A DNA stretch of 64,000 nt. Source: Roseovarius indicus. GTDB taxonomy: Bacteria; Pseudomonadota; Alphaproteobacteria; Rhodobacterales; Rhodobacteraceae. The stretch spans positions 3,968,001-4,032,000 of the forward strand of contig NZ_CP031598.1 of the NCBI RefSeq assembly GCF_008728195.1. Reading direction: 5' to 3'. The first letter of the stretch is position 1, and each line of letters starts with the position of its first letter. The notes under the pieces are model-generated. The model searched no databases and was not told where the DNA came from. It worked only from the letters and a program-made list of their open reading frames with translations. Below, piece after piece: positions 17,195 to 24,846 of this stretch. The position numbers were made by a program, and so were the translations under genes.

Positions 17195-18073
17195 ATGTCT
17201 GAAACCGAGCGATTGAATGATGAAATCAAAGAGCTGAAAAGAATAGTAACCCGCCATGATCGAGTCATCTTTCTGGCGTACGCAATTTTTGCATTGGCAA
17301 TCGGTGGGGGGTTGTTCGGCGCCCACGTCTTCAACTCGTATAAACAGGCCCTGGAAGACCGCAAGACAGAATACGAGACAGCCGCTTCCGAAAGCCTTGC
17401 GCGCATTCAAGAAGTGCAAAACAAAGCGATGGCCGGTTTGGAGACTACTCCCTTGCTTTCCAAAGAGTATGTCATGGAGCAAATCAACGCCATGGGCATT
17501 GCCGACGAAATTACAAACAAGACACAAGAGAAACTCACGGCAATCGAGAAGCGCGTCGACGCACTTTCTTCGACCTTGGCGGATTTGCCTCTATCGGAAC
17601 GCCCCCAGGTGGCCGGGAAGAATCCATCTTACGACAGAATAAGAACCCGCAACCTGATTATCGAAGATCCGGAAGGCAACGCTCTCATTGAGATGACAAG
17701 CTGGGATGGGATTCCGAAATTAGTATTTCAGAACTCTCAACGCCAAAAACTAATTGAATTTATTGGCAAAGATGGCCAGCCCAGAGTTTTTCTCTTCAAA
17801 CCATCGGGCGCCGTAGAGGGTTCGGAAGAGGACGATGTTCGAATGGAACTCGGATACTCCACCAGCATGGGCACAACCGATATCGCAGGTCCATACATCT
17901 ACATGTTTGATGATAATAACGACAAAATTCTAGGCCTATGGGCCACCGCGGATTCCAGTGCTCTTGCACATTACGAAGACGGTCAGATCGTACTTCAGCA
18001 CAGAGCGGAATACGTTGACGGCAAGTTCGTGGGAAACAACCATTGGGAAAAAGAACTGGAAGAAAACGAGTAA
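17195..18073 (+). CDS. Low-GC membrane-anchored coiled-coil protein of unknown function
   Basis: A 292-residue protein. The N-terminus is cytoplasmic and charged (MSETERLNDEIKELKRIV), followed by one membrane helix (VIFLAYAIFALAIGGGLFGAHVF), a coiled-coil stretch to about residue 120, and a beta-rich C-terminal domain (RNLIIEDPEGNALIEMTSWDG and following). A strong TAAGGAGG lies six bases before the ATG. Its base composition is visibly AT-richer than the surrounding genes, and codon use includes AAA, TTA and ATA codons rare elsewhere in the window, so it was probably acquired laterally. It sits inside the rplP|rpmC cut. No family was recognised. Confidence 0.6.
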   Translation: MSETERLNDEIKELKRIVTRHDRVIFLAYAIFALAIGGGLFGAHVFNSYKQALEDRKTEYETAASESLARIQEVQNKAMAGLETTPLLSKEYVMEQINAMGIADEITNKTQEKLTAIEKRVDALSSTLADLPLSERPQVAGKNPSYDRIRTRNLIIEDPEGNALIEMTSWDGIPKLVFQNSQRQKLIEFIGKDGQPRVFLFKPSGAVEGSEEDDVRMELGYSTSMGTTDIAGPYIYMFDDNNDKILGLWATADSSALAHYEDGQIVLQHRAEYVDGKFVGNNHWEKELEENE

Positions 18074-18099
18074 TCTAAACAAAGCCTCCAACAAACCAA

Positions 18100-18127
18100 A
18101 ACCCCCGCCGATCTCTCGACGGGGGTT
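18100..18127 (-). terminator. Terminator after rplP
   Basis: AACCCCCGCCGA (18100-18111) pairs over 12 bp (one wobble) with TCGACGGGGGTT (18116-18127) around a TCTC loop. On the minus strand it is followed by TTGGTTTGTTGG. It closes the rplB-rplP unit and also lies downstream of the convergent gene at 17195. Confidence 0.75.
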
Positions 18128-18207
18128 CCGAATTCTCTCGGGCGAGGCGGCCCGCAGATTTCTTCGAAATCCGCACCACCGCCTGCGCCATTCGCAAGCG
18201 AAAGACC

Positions 18208-18621
18208 TTACCAGTCTTCCTTGACCACGATGCGGGTCTTGATCGGCAGCTTCATCGCGGCAAGGCGCAGGGCCTCTTTCGCGATGGCGTCGGAAACGCC
18301 GTCGATCTCGAACATCACCCGGCCGGGCTTGACCTTGCAGGCCCAGAAATCGACCGAGCCCTTACCCTTACCCATCCGCACTTCGGTGGGCTTCGAGGTC
18401 ACCGGGGTATCCGGGAAGATCCGGATCCAGACCCGGCCCTGACGCTTCATGTGACGCGTCATGGCCCGGCGGGCGGCCTCGATCTGGCGCGCGGTGACGC
18501 GCTCGGGCTGGGTTGCCTTGAGCCCATAGGTGCCGAAGTTCAGGTCGGAGCCGCCTTTGGCTTCGCCCTTGATCCGGCCCTTGAACTGCTTGCGGAATTT
18601 AGTGCGCTTCGGTTGCAGCAT
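18208..18621 (-). CDS. rplP: 50S ribosomal protein L16
   Basis: A 137-residue L16, near the peptidyl transferase centre. Recognised by [19 protein letters not shown] and [27 protein letters not shown] (the motif hydroxylated by YcfD in E. coli). Normal length. It is the last gene of the rplB-rplP unit, where rpmC would be expected next. Confidence 0.98.
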   Translation of the reverse strand: MLQPKRTKFRKQFKGRIKGEAKGGSDLNFGTYGLKATQPERVTARQIEAARRAMTRHMKRQGRVWIRIFPDTPVTSKPTEVRMGKGKGSVDFWACKVKPGRVMFEIDGVSDAIAKEALRLAAMKLPIKTRIVVKEDW

Positions 18622-18634
18622 CTCTTATCCCTCC

Positions 18635-19342
18635 TCAGCGGCGGCCACCGGCGCCACGGGGCGCGGGACCATCCTGAAGTTCCTGGGCCTTGCGATCACG
18701 GGCCGACGGGTCGTGCTCCATGATCTCGCCTTTGAAGATCCAGACCTTGATGCCGATGATGCCGTAAGGCGTGGACGCCTCGGAATGGGCATAATCGATA
18801 TCGGCACGCAGGGTGTGGAGCGGCACGCGGCCCTCGCGGTACCACTCGGTGCGGGCGATCTCGGCGCCGCCAAGGCGGCCTGCCACGTTCACCCGGATAC
18901 CCAGCGCACCCATGCGCATGGCGTTCTGCACGGCCCGTTTCATCGCACGGCGGAAGCTGACCCGGCGCTCGAGCTGCTGGGCGATGCTTTCGCCAACCAG
19001 CGCGGCGTCAAGCTCGGGCTTGCGCACTTCGACGATGTTGAGGTGCAGTTCGCTGTCGGTCATCTTCGCCAGCTTCTTGCGCAGGCTCTCGATATCGGCG
19101 CCTTTCTTGCCGATGATCACGCCCGGGCGCGCGGTGTGCACCGTGACGCGGCACTTCTTGTGCGGACGCTCGATGATCACGCGGCTGACGCCGGCCTGCT
19201 TGCACTCTTCCTTGATGAACTCACGGATCTTGACGTCTTCCAGAAGAAGATTGCCGTAATCCTTCGTATCGGCATACCAGCGACTGTCCCAGGTGCGGTT
19301 CACCTGCAGGCGCATGCCAATCGGATTGACTTTGTTACCCAT
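18635..19342 (-). CDS. rpsC: 30S ribosomal protein S3
   Basis: A 235-residue S3 of the mRNA entry site. The KH domain is [22 protein letters not shown] (GxxG as GKKG). The N-terminus [23 protein letters not shown] is canonical. Overlaps rplV by one base. Confidence 0.98.
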   Translation of the reverse strand: MGNKVNPIGMRLQVNRTWDSRWYADTKDYGNLLLEDVKIREFIKEECKQAGVSRVIIERPHKKCRVTVHTARPGVIIGKKGADIESLRKKLAKMTDSELHLNIVEVRKPELDAALVGESIAQQLERRVSFRRAMKRAVQNAMRMGALGIRVNVAGRLGGAEIARTEWYREGRVPLHTLRADIDYAHSEASTPYGIIGIKVWIFKGEIMEHDPSARDRKAQELQDGPAPRGAGGRR

Positions 19343-19722
19343 TAGGCTTGCTCCTCGACTTCACGCACCTTGATTGTCAGCTCCGAGAACGGCTTCATGA
19401 TCCGCCCGAACCGGCCGCGTGCCCGCGGACGACCGCGTTTCATGACCAGGTTCTTGCCCACATAGGCCTCGGCGACGATCAGCTCGTCGACGTCCAGGTT
19501 GTGGTTGTTCTCGGCATTCGCGATGGCGGACTGAAGGCATTTCTTCACGTCCAGCGCGATCCGCTTCTTCGAGAAGGTCAGGTCGCTCAGCGCCTTGTCG
19601 ACCTTCTTGCCCCGGATCATCGCGGCAACCAGGTTGAGTTTCTGCGGGCTGGTGCGCAGCATGCGCAGCTTCGCCATCGCTTCGTTGTCCGCCACGCGGC
19701 GGGGATTTTTCTCCTTGCCCAT
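19342..19722 (-). CDS. rplV: 50S ribosomal protein L22
   Basis: A 126-residue L22. Its beta-hairpin lines the exit tunnel and is seen around [16 protein letters not shown], the macrolide-relevant loop. Conserved N-terminal segment [21 protein letters not shown]. Four bases after rpsS. Confidence 0.97.
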   Translation of the reverse strand: MGKEKNPRRVADNEAMAKLRMLRTSPQKLNLVAAMIRGKKVDKALSDLTFSKKRIALDVKKCLQSAIANAENNHNLDVDELIVAEAYVGKNLVMKRGRPRARGRFGRIMKPFSELTIKVREVEEQA

Positions 19723-19725
19723 GGC

Positions 19726-20004
19726 TTACTTCCTCTTGGCTTTCTTGTCAGCCGCGTGCCCGTAATAGGTCCGCGTCGGTGCGTATTCCCCGAATTTCTG
19801 GCCGATCATGTCTTCGTTGACCAGAACCGGAACGTGTTTCTGACCGTTATAGACGCCAAACGTCAGGCCCACGAACTGGGGCAGGATCGTCGAGCGGCGC
19901 GACCAGATCTTGATGACTTCCTTGCGCCCGCTTTCGCGCGTTGCCTCGGCCTTTTTCAGGACGTAGGCATCGACAAAGGGGCCTTTCCATACAGAACGTG
20001 CCAT
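19726..20004 (-). CDS. rpsS: 30S ribosomal protein S19
   Basis: A 92-residue S19 of the 30S head. [20 protein letters not shown] and [24 protein letters not shown] are invariant in the family. Three bases after rplB. Confidence 0.98.
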   Translation of the reverse strand: MARSVWKGPFVDAYVLKKAEATRESGRKEVIKIWSRRSTILPQFVGLTFGVYNGQKHVPVLVNEDMIGQKFGEYAPTRTYYGHAADKKAKRK

Positions 20005-20007
20005 GTC

Positions 20008-20850
20008 TTAGCGGCCCTTCTTCCGTGCGTGACGCGAGCGCAGGATAAGCTTCTGCGACGCCTTGTTGGTGTTGCGGGTGCGCTTGCCCTTGGTGGGCTT
20101 GCCCCACGGCGTGACCGGGTGGCGGCCACCCGAGGTGCGGCCCTCACCACCACCGTGCGGGTGGTCGATCGGGTTCATCACGACACCGCGGACAGAGGGG
20201 CGGATGCCCTTGTGGCGCATGCGGCCGGCCTTGCCGTAATCCTGGTTGCTGTTGTCGGGGTTCGACACGGCACCCACGGTGGCCTTGCACTCCTGGCGCA
20301 CCATCCGCAGCTCGCCCGAGCTCAGGCGGATCTGCGCATAGCCGCCGTCACGACCGACGAACTGGGCATAGGTGCCCGCGGCGCGTGCGATCTGGCCGCC
20401 CTTGCCGGGCTTCAGCTCGATGTTGTGAACGATCGTCCCGATCGGCATGCCGGAAAACGGCATCGCGTTGCCCGGCTTGATGTCGGCGCGTTCCGACGAG
20501 ACGACGCTGTCGCCGATCGCCAGCCGCTGCGGGGCCAGGATATAGGACTGTTCGCCATCCTCGTAGCGGATGAGCGCGATGAAGGCCGTCCGGTTCGGGT
20601 CGTATTCGATCCGTTCGACGGTGGCGGCCACATCGAATTTGTTGCGTTTGAAATCGACGATCCGGTAGAGCCGTTTGGCCCCGCCACCGCGGCGGCGTGC
20701 AGTGATACGTCCGGTGTTGTTCCGGCCGCCCGACTTGGTCAGACCCTCGGTGAGGGCCTTGACGGGGCGTCCTTTGTACAGCTCCGAACGGTCGATCAGC
20801 ACCAGCCCGCGCTGGCCCGGCGTCGTCGGTTTATACGACTTGAGTGCCAT
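20008..20850 (-). CDS. rplB: 50S ribosomal protein L2
   Basis: A 280-residue L2, essential for peptidyl transferase centre assembly. Conserved segments include [22 protein letters not shown] and the C-terminal [30 protein letters not shown] with the key His. It starts a new unit after a terminator that follows rplW. Confidence 0.98.
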   Translation of the reverse strand: MALKSYKPTTPGQRGLVLIDRSELYKGRPVKALTEGLTKSGGRNNTGRITARRRGGGAKRLYRIVDFKRNKFDVAATVERIEYDPNRTAFIALIRYEDGEQSYILAPQRLAIGDSVVSSERADIKPGNAMPFSGMPIGTIVHNIELKPGKGGQIARAAGTYAQFVGRDGGYAQIRLSSGELRMVRQECKATVGAVSNPDNSNQDYGKAGRMRHKGIRPSVRGVVMNPIDHPHGGGEGRTSGGRHPVTPWGKPTKGKRTRNTNKASQKLILRSRHARKKGR

Positions 20851-21013
20851 GCTTTCTGTCTTCCGTTAGCTAACGGCGGATCGGGATCCGCCTATGTGAT
20901 AAGCCCCCCGAAGGTGGCCAGGTATGTAGGGCCCCGAAGGTCCCCGGTTCGTGATGTTCTTGCGAACAATAAAAACACAGCCCCAGACGAATCCGGGGCG
21001 GCGCAGATGGGTC

Positions 21014-21042
21014 CGTTTAAGCGAGAGACCCGAGCGGGTCAA
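21014..21042 (-). promoter_or_regulatory. rplB: Candidate promoter of rplB-rplP
   Basis: On the minus strand TTGACC (21042-21037), 17 bases, TAAACG (21019-21014). It lies between structured element copy 3 and rplB, with a leader of about 155 bases. The rest of the 561-base gap 20851-21411 holds the palindrome, the element and the rplW terminator. Confidence 0.65.
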
Positions 21043-21080
21043 GCGATTAAGGGCAGAAATGCGCCGCCGGCCGCCGTGCG

Positions 21081-21104
21081 CCGTAGGGTGGGTGCAAACC
21101 CACC
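21081..21104 (+). repeat. GTAGGGTGGGT palindrome abutting structured element copy 3
   Basis: GTAGGGTGGGT, three bases, AACCCACC, ending exactly 17 bases before the element's left arm. A decayed second copy (GGCAGGTGCCAACTCACC) lies beyond the element's other end at about 21300-21318. Confidence 0.8.
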
Positions 21105-21121
21105 TTTGCCCCGGCCGCAAA

Positions 21122-21285
21122 GCCGCGCGATCGCCAGGCCGCGGGATGGCGAACCGACGCTCGTGTTGGGCACTTTATCCCTCCAAACCGAAAAACCTCC
21201 GACCGTCGCGCTGCCCTCTCCCAATCGCCAGCCCGTCGGGGCGGCCTGGCGATCGCGCGGCGGGCTGAAGCCCTTGATTCCGCGC
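21122..21285 (+). repeat. Structured dispersed element, copy 3
   Basis: Terminal arms (21122-21142 and 21241-21261) are a perfect 21-bp inverted repeat separated by 98 bases. The arm sequence differs from copies 1 and 2 (GCGATCGCCAGG instead of GCATCGACGGG), and every change is matched in the opposite arm. The 3' hairpin is GGGCT-GA-AGCCC instead of GGGC-TTC-GCCC, again compensated. Core blocks GGCGAACCGACG, CACTTTATCC, CCAAA and AATCGCC are shared. Confidence 0.82.
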
Positions 21286-21333
21286 GTGTTGCGCCCGTTG
21301 GGCAGGTGCCAACTCACCAAACCCACCCAAATG

Positions 21334-21366
21334 AAAAAACCCCGGCCACGTCACGCGGCCGGGGTT
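21334..21366 (-). terminator. Terminator after rplW
   Basis: AACCCCGGCC (21338-21347) pairs with GGCCGGGGTT (21357-21366) around a nine-base loop. On the minus strand it runs into six T residues. It lies 45 bases past the rplW stop and separates rplW from rplB, which are normally co-transcribed. Confidence 0.85.
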
Positions 21367-21411
21367 CTATCTCTCACAAGGCCGGGCCAACCCCCGACCA
21401 ACGTCACCCGA

Positions 21412-21708
21412 TCAAAGACCGGTGGTCACGTCGATCGTGTTGCCTTCCTCAAGCGTCACATACGCCTTCTTGACGTCCTTCCGCGTGCCCTTGATGCCGC
21501 GGAAGCGCTTGTTCTTGCCCTTGGTGATCGTGGTGTTCACAGCCTTCACCTTCACACCGAAGAGCGCCTCGATGGCCTCCTTGATCTGCGGCTTGGAGCT
21601 GTCGATATCCACCTCGAAGACCACCGCGCCGGCTTCCGACGCCATGGTGGATTTCTCGGTGATCACCGGCTTGCGGATCACGTCGTAATGTTCCGGTTTC
21701 GCGCTCAT
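21412..21708 (-). CDS. rplW: 50S ribosomal protein L23
   Basis: A 98-residue L23, the docking site for trigger factor and SRP at the tunnel exit. [16 protein letters not shown] and [30 protein letters not shown] are typical. Its start overlaps rplD by four bases. Confidence 0.97.
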   Translation of the reverse strand: MSAKPEHYDVIRKPVITEKSTMASEAGAVVFEVDIDSSKPQIKEAIEALFGVKVKAVNTTITKGKNKRFRGIKGTRKDVKKAYVTLEEGNTIDVTTGL

Positions 21709-22322
21709 TTCAGTCGAGCCTCCAGTGCTTCGACACCCGCCTTCGTGATCACCAGCGTGTCACGCTTGAGGATGTCATAGACATTCGCGCCCATGCTCGG
21801 CAGCACATCGAGACCCTCGATGTTGGCCGCCGCGCGGGCGAATTCCTGGTTCACCTCGGCCCCGTCGATGATCAGCGCGCGCTTCCAGCCCAGATCCTTG
21901 ACCTGCTTGGCCAGTTCCTTGGTCTTGGAAATGCCGTCCGCCGACTCGATCACCACCAGCTCGCCGGCTTTCGCCTTGGCGCTCAGGGCATGCTTGAGCC
22001 CCAGCTTGCGCACCTTCTTGGGCAGTTCATGCGCATGGCTGCGCGGAACCGGGCCCTTGTAGATGCCGCCCTTGCGGAAGATCGGCGCGTTGCGGTCGCC
22101 GTGGCGGGCGCCACCGGTGCCCTTCTGGCGATAGATCTTCTTGGTCGAGTAGCTGGTCTCGGACCGGGTCTTGGCCTTGTGCGTCCCCTGCTGCGCCTTG
22201 TTGCGCTGCCAGCGGACGACGCGGTGAAGAATGTCGGCGCGGGGGTCCAGGCCGAAGATCTCTTCGCCCAGATCGACCGAGCCGGCTTTCCCGCCGTCCA
22301 GTTTGATCACGTCGAGTTTCAT
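21705..22322 (-). CDS. rplD: 50S ribosomal protein L4
   Basis: A 205-residue L4. The tunnel-lining loop contains the conserved [20 protein letters not shown] segment. In E. coli L4 represses the S10 operon; whether it does so here is not visible from sequence. Overlaps rplC and rplW by four bases each. Confidence 0.97.
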   Translation of the reverse strand: MKLDVIKLDGGKAGSVDLGEEIFGLDPRADILHRVVRWQRNKAQQGTHKAKTRSETSYSTKKIYRQKGTGGARHGDRNAPIFRKGGIYKGPVPRSHAHELPKKVRKLGLKHALSAKAKAGELVVIESADGISKTKELAKQVKDLGWKRALIIDGAEVNQEFARAAANIEGLDVLPSMGANVYDILKRDTLVITKAGVEALEARLK

Positions 22323-23182
22323 TCCTCGCCTTCCTTCTTCTCACCGTCATCGTCGCCCTTGTCGGCTTCGATGTCGGCCTCGGCTTCCTTCAGCGCCTCG
22401 GCTTCGGCCGCGGCCTGCTCTTCGGCAAGGCGCTTGGCTTCGGCTTCGGCCTCGGCAGCGGCGGCGGCAGCGGCTTCCTCGGCGGCCTTGGCGGCAGCTT
22501 CGGCTTCCGATTTCAGGGCCGCGGGCAGGATCGCGCTTTCCGGGAACGGTTTCTTGACCGCGTCCTTGATCGTGACCCAGCCACCTTTCGAGCCCGGAAC
22601 CGCGCCCTTGACCATGATCAGGCCACGGTCGGCGTCGGTCTTGACGACCTGAAGGTTCTGCGTGGTCACGCGGGCAGCGCCCATGTGGCCGGCCATCTTC
22701 TTGCCCTTGAACACCTTGCCCGGGTCCTGACACTGACCGGTCGAGCCGTGGGCCCGGTGGCTGATCGACACACCGTGGCTGGCGCGCAGGCCGCCGAAGT
22801 TGTGCCGCTTCATGCCGCCCTGGAAGCCCTTACCGATCGAGGTGCCCGACACGTCGACGAACTGACCTTCGAAGTAATGGTTCGCGGTGATTTCCTCACC
22901 CACGTCGATCATGTTCTCGGGCGCCACGCGGAATTCCGCGATCTTGCGCTTGGGCTCGACCTTGGCGGCGGCGAAATGGCCACGCATGGCCTTCGTGGTC
23001 CGCTTGACCTTGGCGGTGCCGGCACCCAGCTGAACAGCCGAATAGCCATGGCTCTCGGCGGTGCGCTGAGCGACCACCTGAAGCTTGTCCAGTTGAAGAA
23101 CGGTCACGGGGATCTGCTTCCCGTCCTCCATGAAAAGCCGGGTCATGCCGACTTTCTTTGCGATTACGCCAGAGCGCAACAT
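22319..23182 (-). CDS. rplC: 50S ribosomal protein L3 with long Ala/Glu-rich C-terminal tail
   Basis: A 287-residue L3. The core (about residues 1-220) is normal, with [52 protein letters not shown] near the peptidyl transferase centre, including the Gln methylated in E. coli. About 60-65 residues follow that are almost only Ala, Glu, Lys and Asp, consistent with a helical, charged tail ending EGEE. The tail is low-complexity and absent from E. coli L3. It may be a lineage feature. Confidence 0.96.
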   Translation of the reverse strand: MLRSGVIAKKVGMTRLFMEDGKQIPVTVLQLDKLQVVAQRTAESHGYSAVQLGAGTAKVKRTTKAMRGHFAAAKVEPKRKIAEFRVAPENMIDVGEEITANHYFEGQFVDVSGTSIGKGFQGGMKRHNFGGLRASHGVSISHRAHGSTGQCQDPGKVFKGKKMAGHMGAARVTTQNLQVVKTDADRGLIMVKGAVPGSKGGWVTIKDAVKKPFPESAILPAALKSEAEAAAKAAEEAAAAAAAEAEAEAKRLAEEQAAAEAEALKEAEADIEADKGDDDGEKKEGEE

Positions 23183-23196
23183 ATCGTTACCCTCCC

Positions 23197-23505
23197 TTAA
23201 ACCGAAATCTGAACGTCCACGCCCGCGGCGAGGTCGAGCTTCATCAGCGCGTCCACGGTCTGCGGGGTGGGGTCGACGATGTCGAGAAGACGCTTGTGCG
23301 TGCGGATCTCGAACTGGTCGCGGGATTTCTTGTTCACGTGCGGGCCACGCAGAACGGTGAATTTCTCGATCTTGTTCGGCAGCGGGATCGGCCCACGTAC
23401 CTCGGCACCGGTCCGTTTGGCGGTGTTGACGATCTCCTGCGTGCTGGCATCCAGTACGCGGTAGTCAAATGCCTTCAGCCGAATGCGAATGTTTTGGCTT
23501 TGCAT
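23197..23505 (-). CDS. rpsJ: 30S ribosomal protein S10
   Basis: A 102-residue S10, also NusE in antitermination. [51 protein letters not shown] is the canonical core. It starts the S10 block 82 bases after tuf. Confidence 0.98.
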   Translation of the reverse strand: MQSQNIRIRLKAFDYRVLDASTQEIVNTAKRTGAEVRGPIPLPNKIEKFTVLRGPHVNKKSRDQFEIRTHKRLLDIVDPTPQTVDALMKLDLAAGVDVQISV

Positions 23506-23543
23506 TGGGGTAGCCTTTCGCGGCGTTGGAGTTGATAGGAGGA

Positions 23544-23562
23544 AGGCCGGACCACCCGGCCT
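23544..23562 (-). terminator. Weak hairpin after tuf
   Basis: AGGCCGG pairs with CCGGCCT around ACCAC. On the minus strand only TCCTCCTA follows, without a T run, so it may slow polymerase or mark processing between tuf and rpsJ rather than terminate. Confidence 0.3.
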
Positions 23563-23587
23563 CCCTCGTCGAACCCTTTGGGTATTC

Positions 23588-24763
23588 TTACTCGATGATC
23601 TTCGAGACGACGCCCGAGCCGACGGTGCGGCCGCCTTCGCGGATGGCGAAGCGGAGACCGTCTTCCATGGCGATCGGCGCGATCAGCTCGACCGAGAACT
23701 TCAGGTTGTCGCCGGGCATGACCATCTCGGTGCCCTCGGGCAGGGTCACGGTGCCGGTCACGTCCGTCGTCCGGAAGTAGAACTGCGGGCGGTAGTTGGC
23801 GAAGAACGGCGTGTGACGGCCGCCTTCATCCTTCGTCAGGATGTAGACCTCGCACTCGAACTTGGTGTGCGGCGTGACCGATTTCGGCTTGCACAGCACC
23901 TGGCCGCGCTGGATATCGTCACGGTCGACACCGCGCAGCAGCGCGCCGATGTTGTCGCCGGCCTCACCGCGGTCGAGCAGCTTGCGGAACATCTCGACGC
24001 CCGTGCAGGTCGTCTTCTTGGTGTCCTTGATGCCGACGATCTCGATCTCGTCACCGACGTTGATCACGCCACGCTCGACACGGCCGGTCACAACCGTCCC
24101 GCGGCCGGAAATCGAGAACACGTCCTCGATCGGCATCAGGAACGGCTGGTCGACGGCACGCTCGGGGGTGGGGATGTACTCGTCGACGGCGGCCATCAGC
24201 TCGGCGATCTTGTCCTTGCCGATGTTGTCGTCGCGGTCTTCCAGCGCGGCCAGGGCCGAGCCTGCCACGATCGGAATGTCGTCGCCCGGGAAGTCGTACT
24301 CGCTGAGCAGTTCGCGCACTTCCATTTCCACCAGCTCGAGCAGCTCCTCGTCGTCGACCTGGTCGACCTTGTTGAGGAACACCACCAGCGCGGGCACGCC
24401 GACCTGGCGGGCCAGCAGGATGTGCTCGCGGGTCTGCGGCATCGGGCCGTCAGCGGCGTTCACCACCAGGATCGCGCCGTCCATCTGGGCGGCACCGGTG
24501 ATCATGTTCTTCACGTAGTCGGCGTGGCCGGGGCAGTCGACGTGGGCGTAGTGGCGCGCCTCGGTCTCGTACTCCACGTGCGCCGTCGAGATGGTGATCC
24601 CGCGGGCTTTCTCTTCCGGCGCCGCGTCGATCTGGTCGTACGCGCGGAACTCGCCGTATTGCTTCGTGATCGCCGCGGTCAGCGTCGTCTTGCCGTGGTC
24701 AACGTGCCCAATCGTGCCGATGTTCACGTGCGGTTTCGAACGGTCAAACTTTTCCTTTGCCAT
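23588..24763 (-). CDS. tuf: Elongation factor Tu
   Basis: A 391-residue GTPase delivering aminoacyl-tRNA to the ribosome. G1 is [10 protein letters not shown]3 is DCPGH and G4 is NKVD. The switch [15 protein letters not shown] and domain II/III blocks are normal. This is the only tuf copy in the window. It is separated from fusA by a long perfect inverted repeat. Confidence 0.99.
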   Translation of the reverse strand: MAKEKFDRSKPHVNIGTIGHVDHGKTTLTAAITKQYGEFRAYDQIDAAPEEKARGITISTAHVEYETEARHYAHVDCPGHADYVKNMITGAAQMDGAILVVNAADGPMPQTREHILLARQVGVPALVVFLNKVDQVDDEELLELVEMEVRELLSEYDFPGDDIPIVAGSALAALEDRDDNIGKDKIAELMAAVDEYIPTPERAVDQPFLMPIEDVFSISGRGTVVTGRVERGVINVGDEIEIVGIKDTKKTTCTGVEMFRKLLDRGEAGDNIGALLRGVDRDDIQRGQVLCKPKSVTPHTKFECEVYILTKDEGGRHTPFFANYRPQFYFRTTDVTGTVTLPEGTEMVMPGDNLKFSVELIAPIAMEDGLRFAIREGGRTVGSGVVSKIIE

Positions 24764-24787
24764 GATGGCCTCCTTGTCTTTTCGGGT

Positions 24788-24840
24788 GCCGGGCTGAAGC
24801 CCGGCCTACGGTGGGTGGGTAGGCCGGGCTTCAGCCCGGC
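24788..24840. repeat. Perfect 22-bp inverted repeat between fusA and tuf
   Basis: Left arm begins GCCGGGCTGAAGCCCGGC and continues CTAC. The right arm is its exact reverse complement after a nine-base loop (GGTGGGTGG). Each arm is itself nearly palindromic. Nothing like a T run follows, so it is probably a REP-type element or an mRNA processing or stability hairpin. Confidence 0.85.
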
Positions 24841-24846
24841 ATCCCG

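Noticed and set aside
8699..21285. The three structured elements can be read as similar peptide text on the plus strand (GEPT..., ...GRPVDARRASP).
   Set aside because: No start codons or ribosome-binding sites, core lengths of 98 and 100 bases break a shared frame, and changes follow base pairing rather than codon position. A coding role is not supported.
19348..21780. 810-codon plus-strand open frame across rplV, rpsS, rplB and the element.
   Set aside because: Runs antisense through four certain ribosomal protein genes; an artefact of high GC.
24764..24846. tRNA gene between fusA and tuf, as in some genomes.
   Set aside because: The gap is filled by a perfect inverted repeat; no cloverleaf or tRNA tail.
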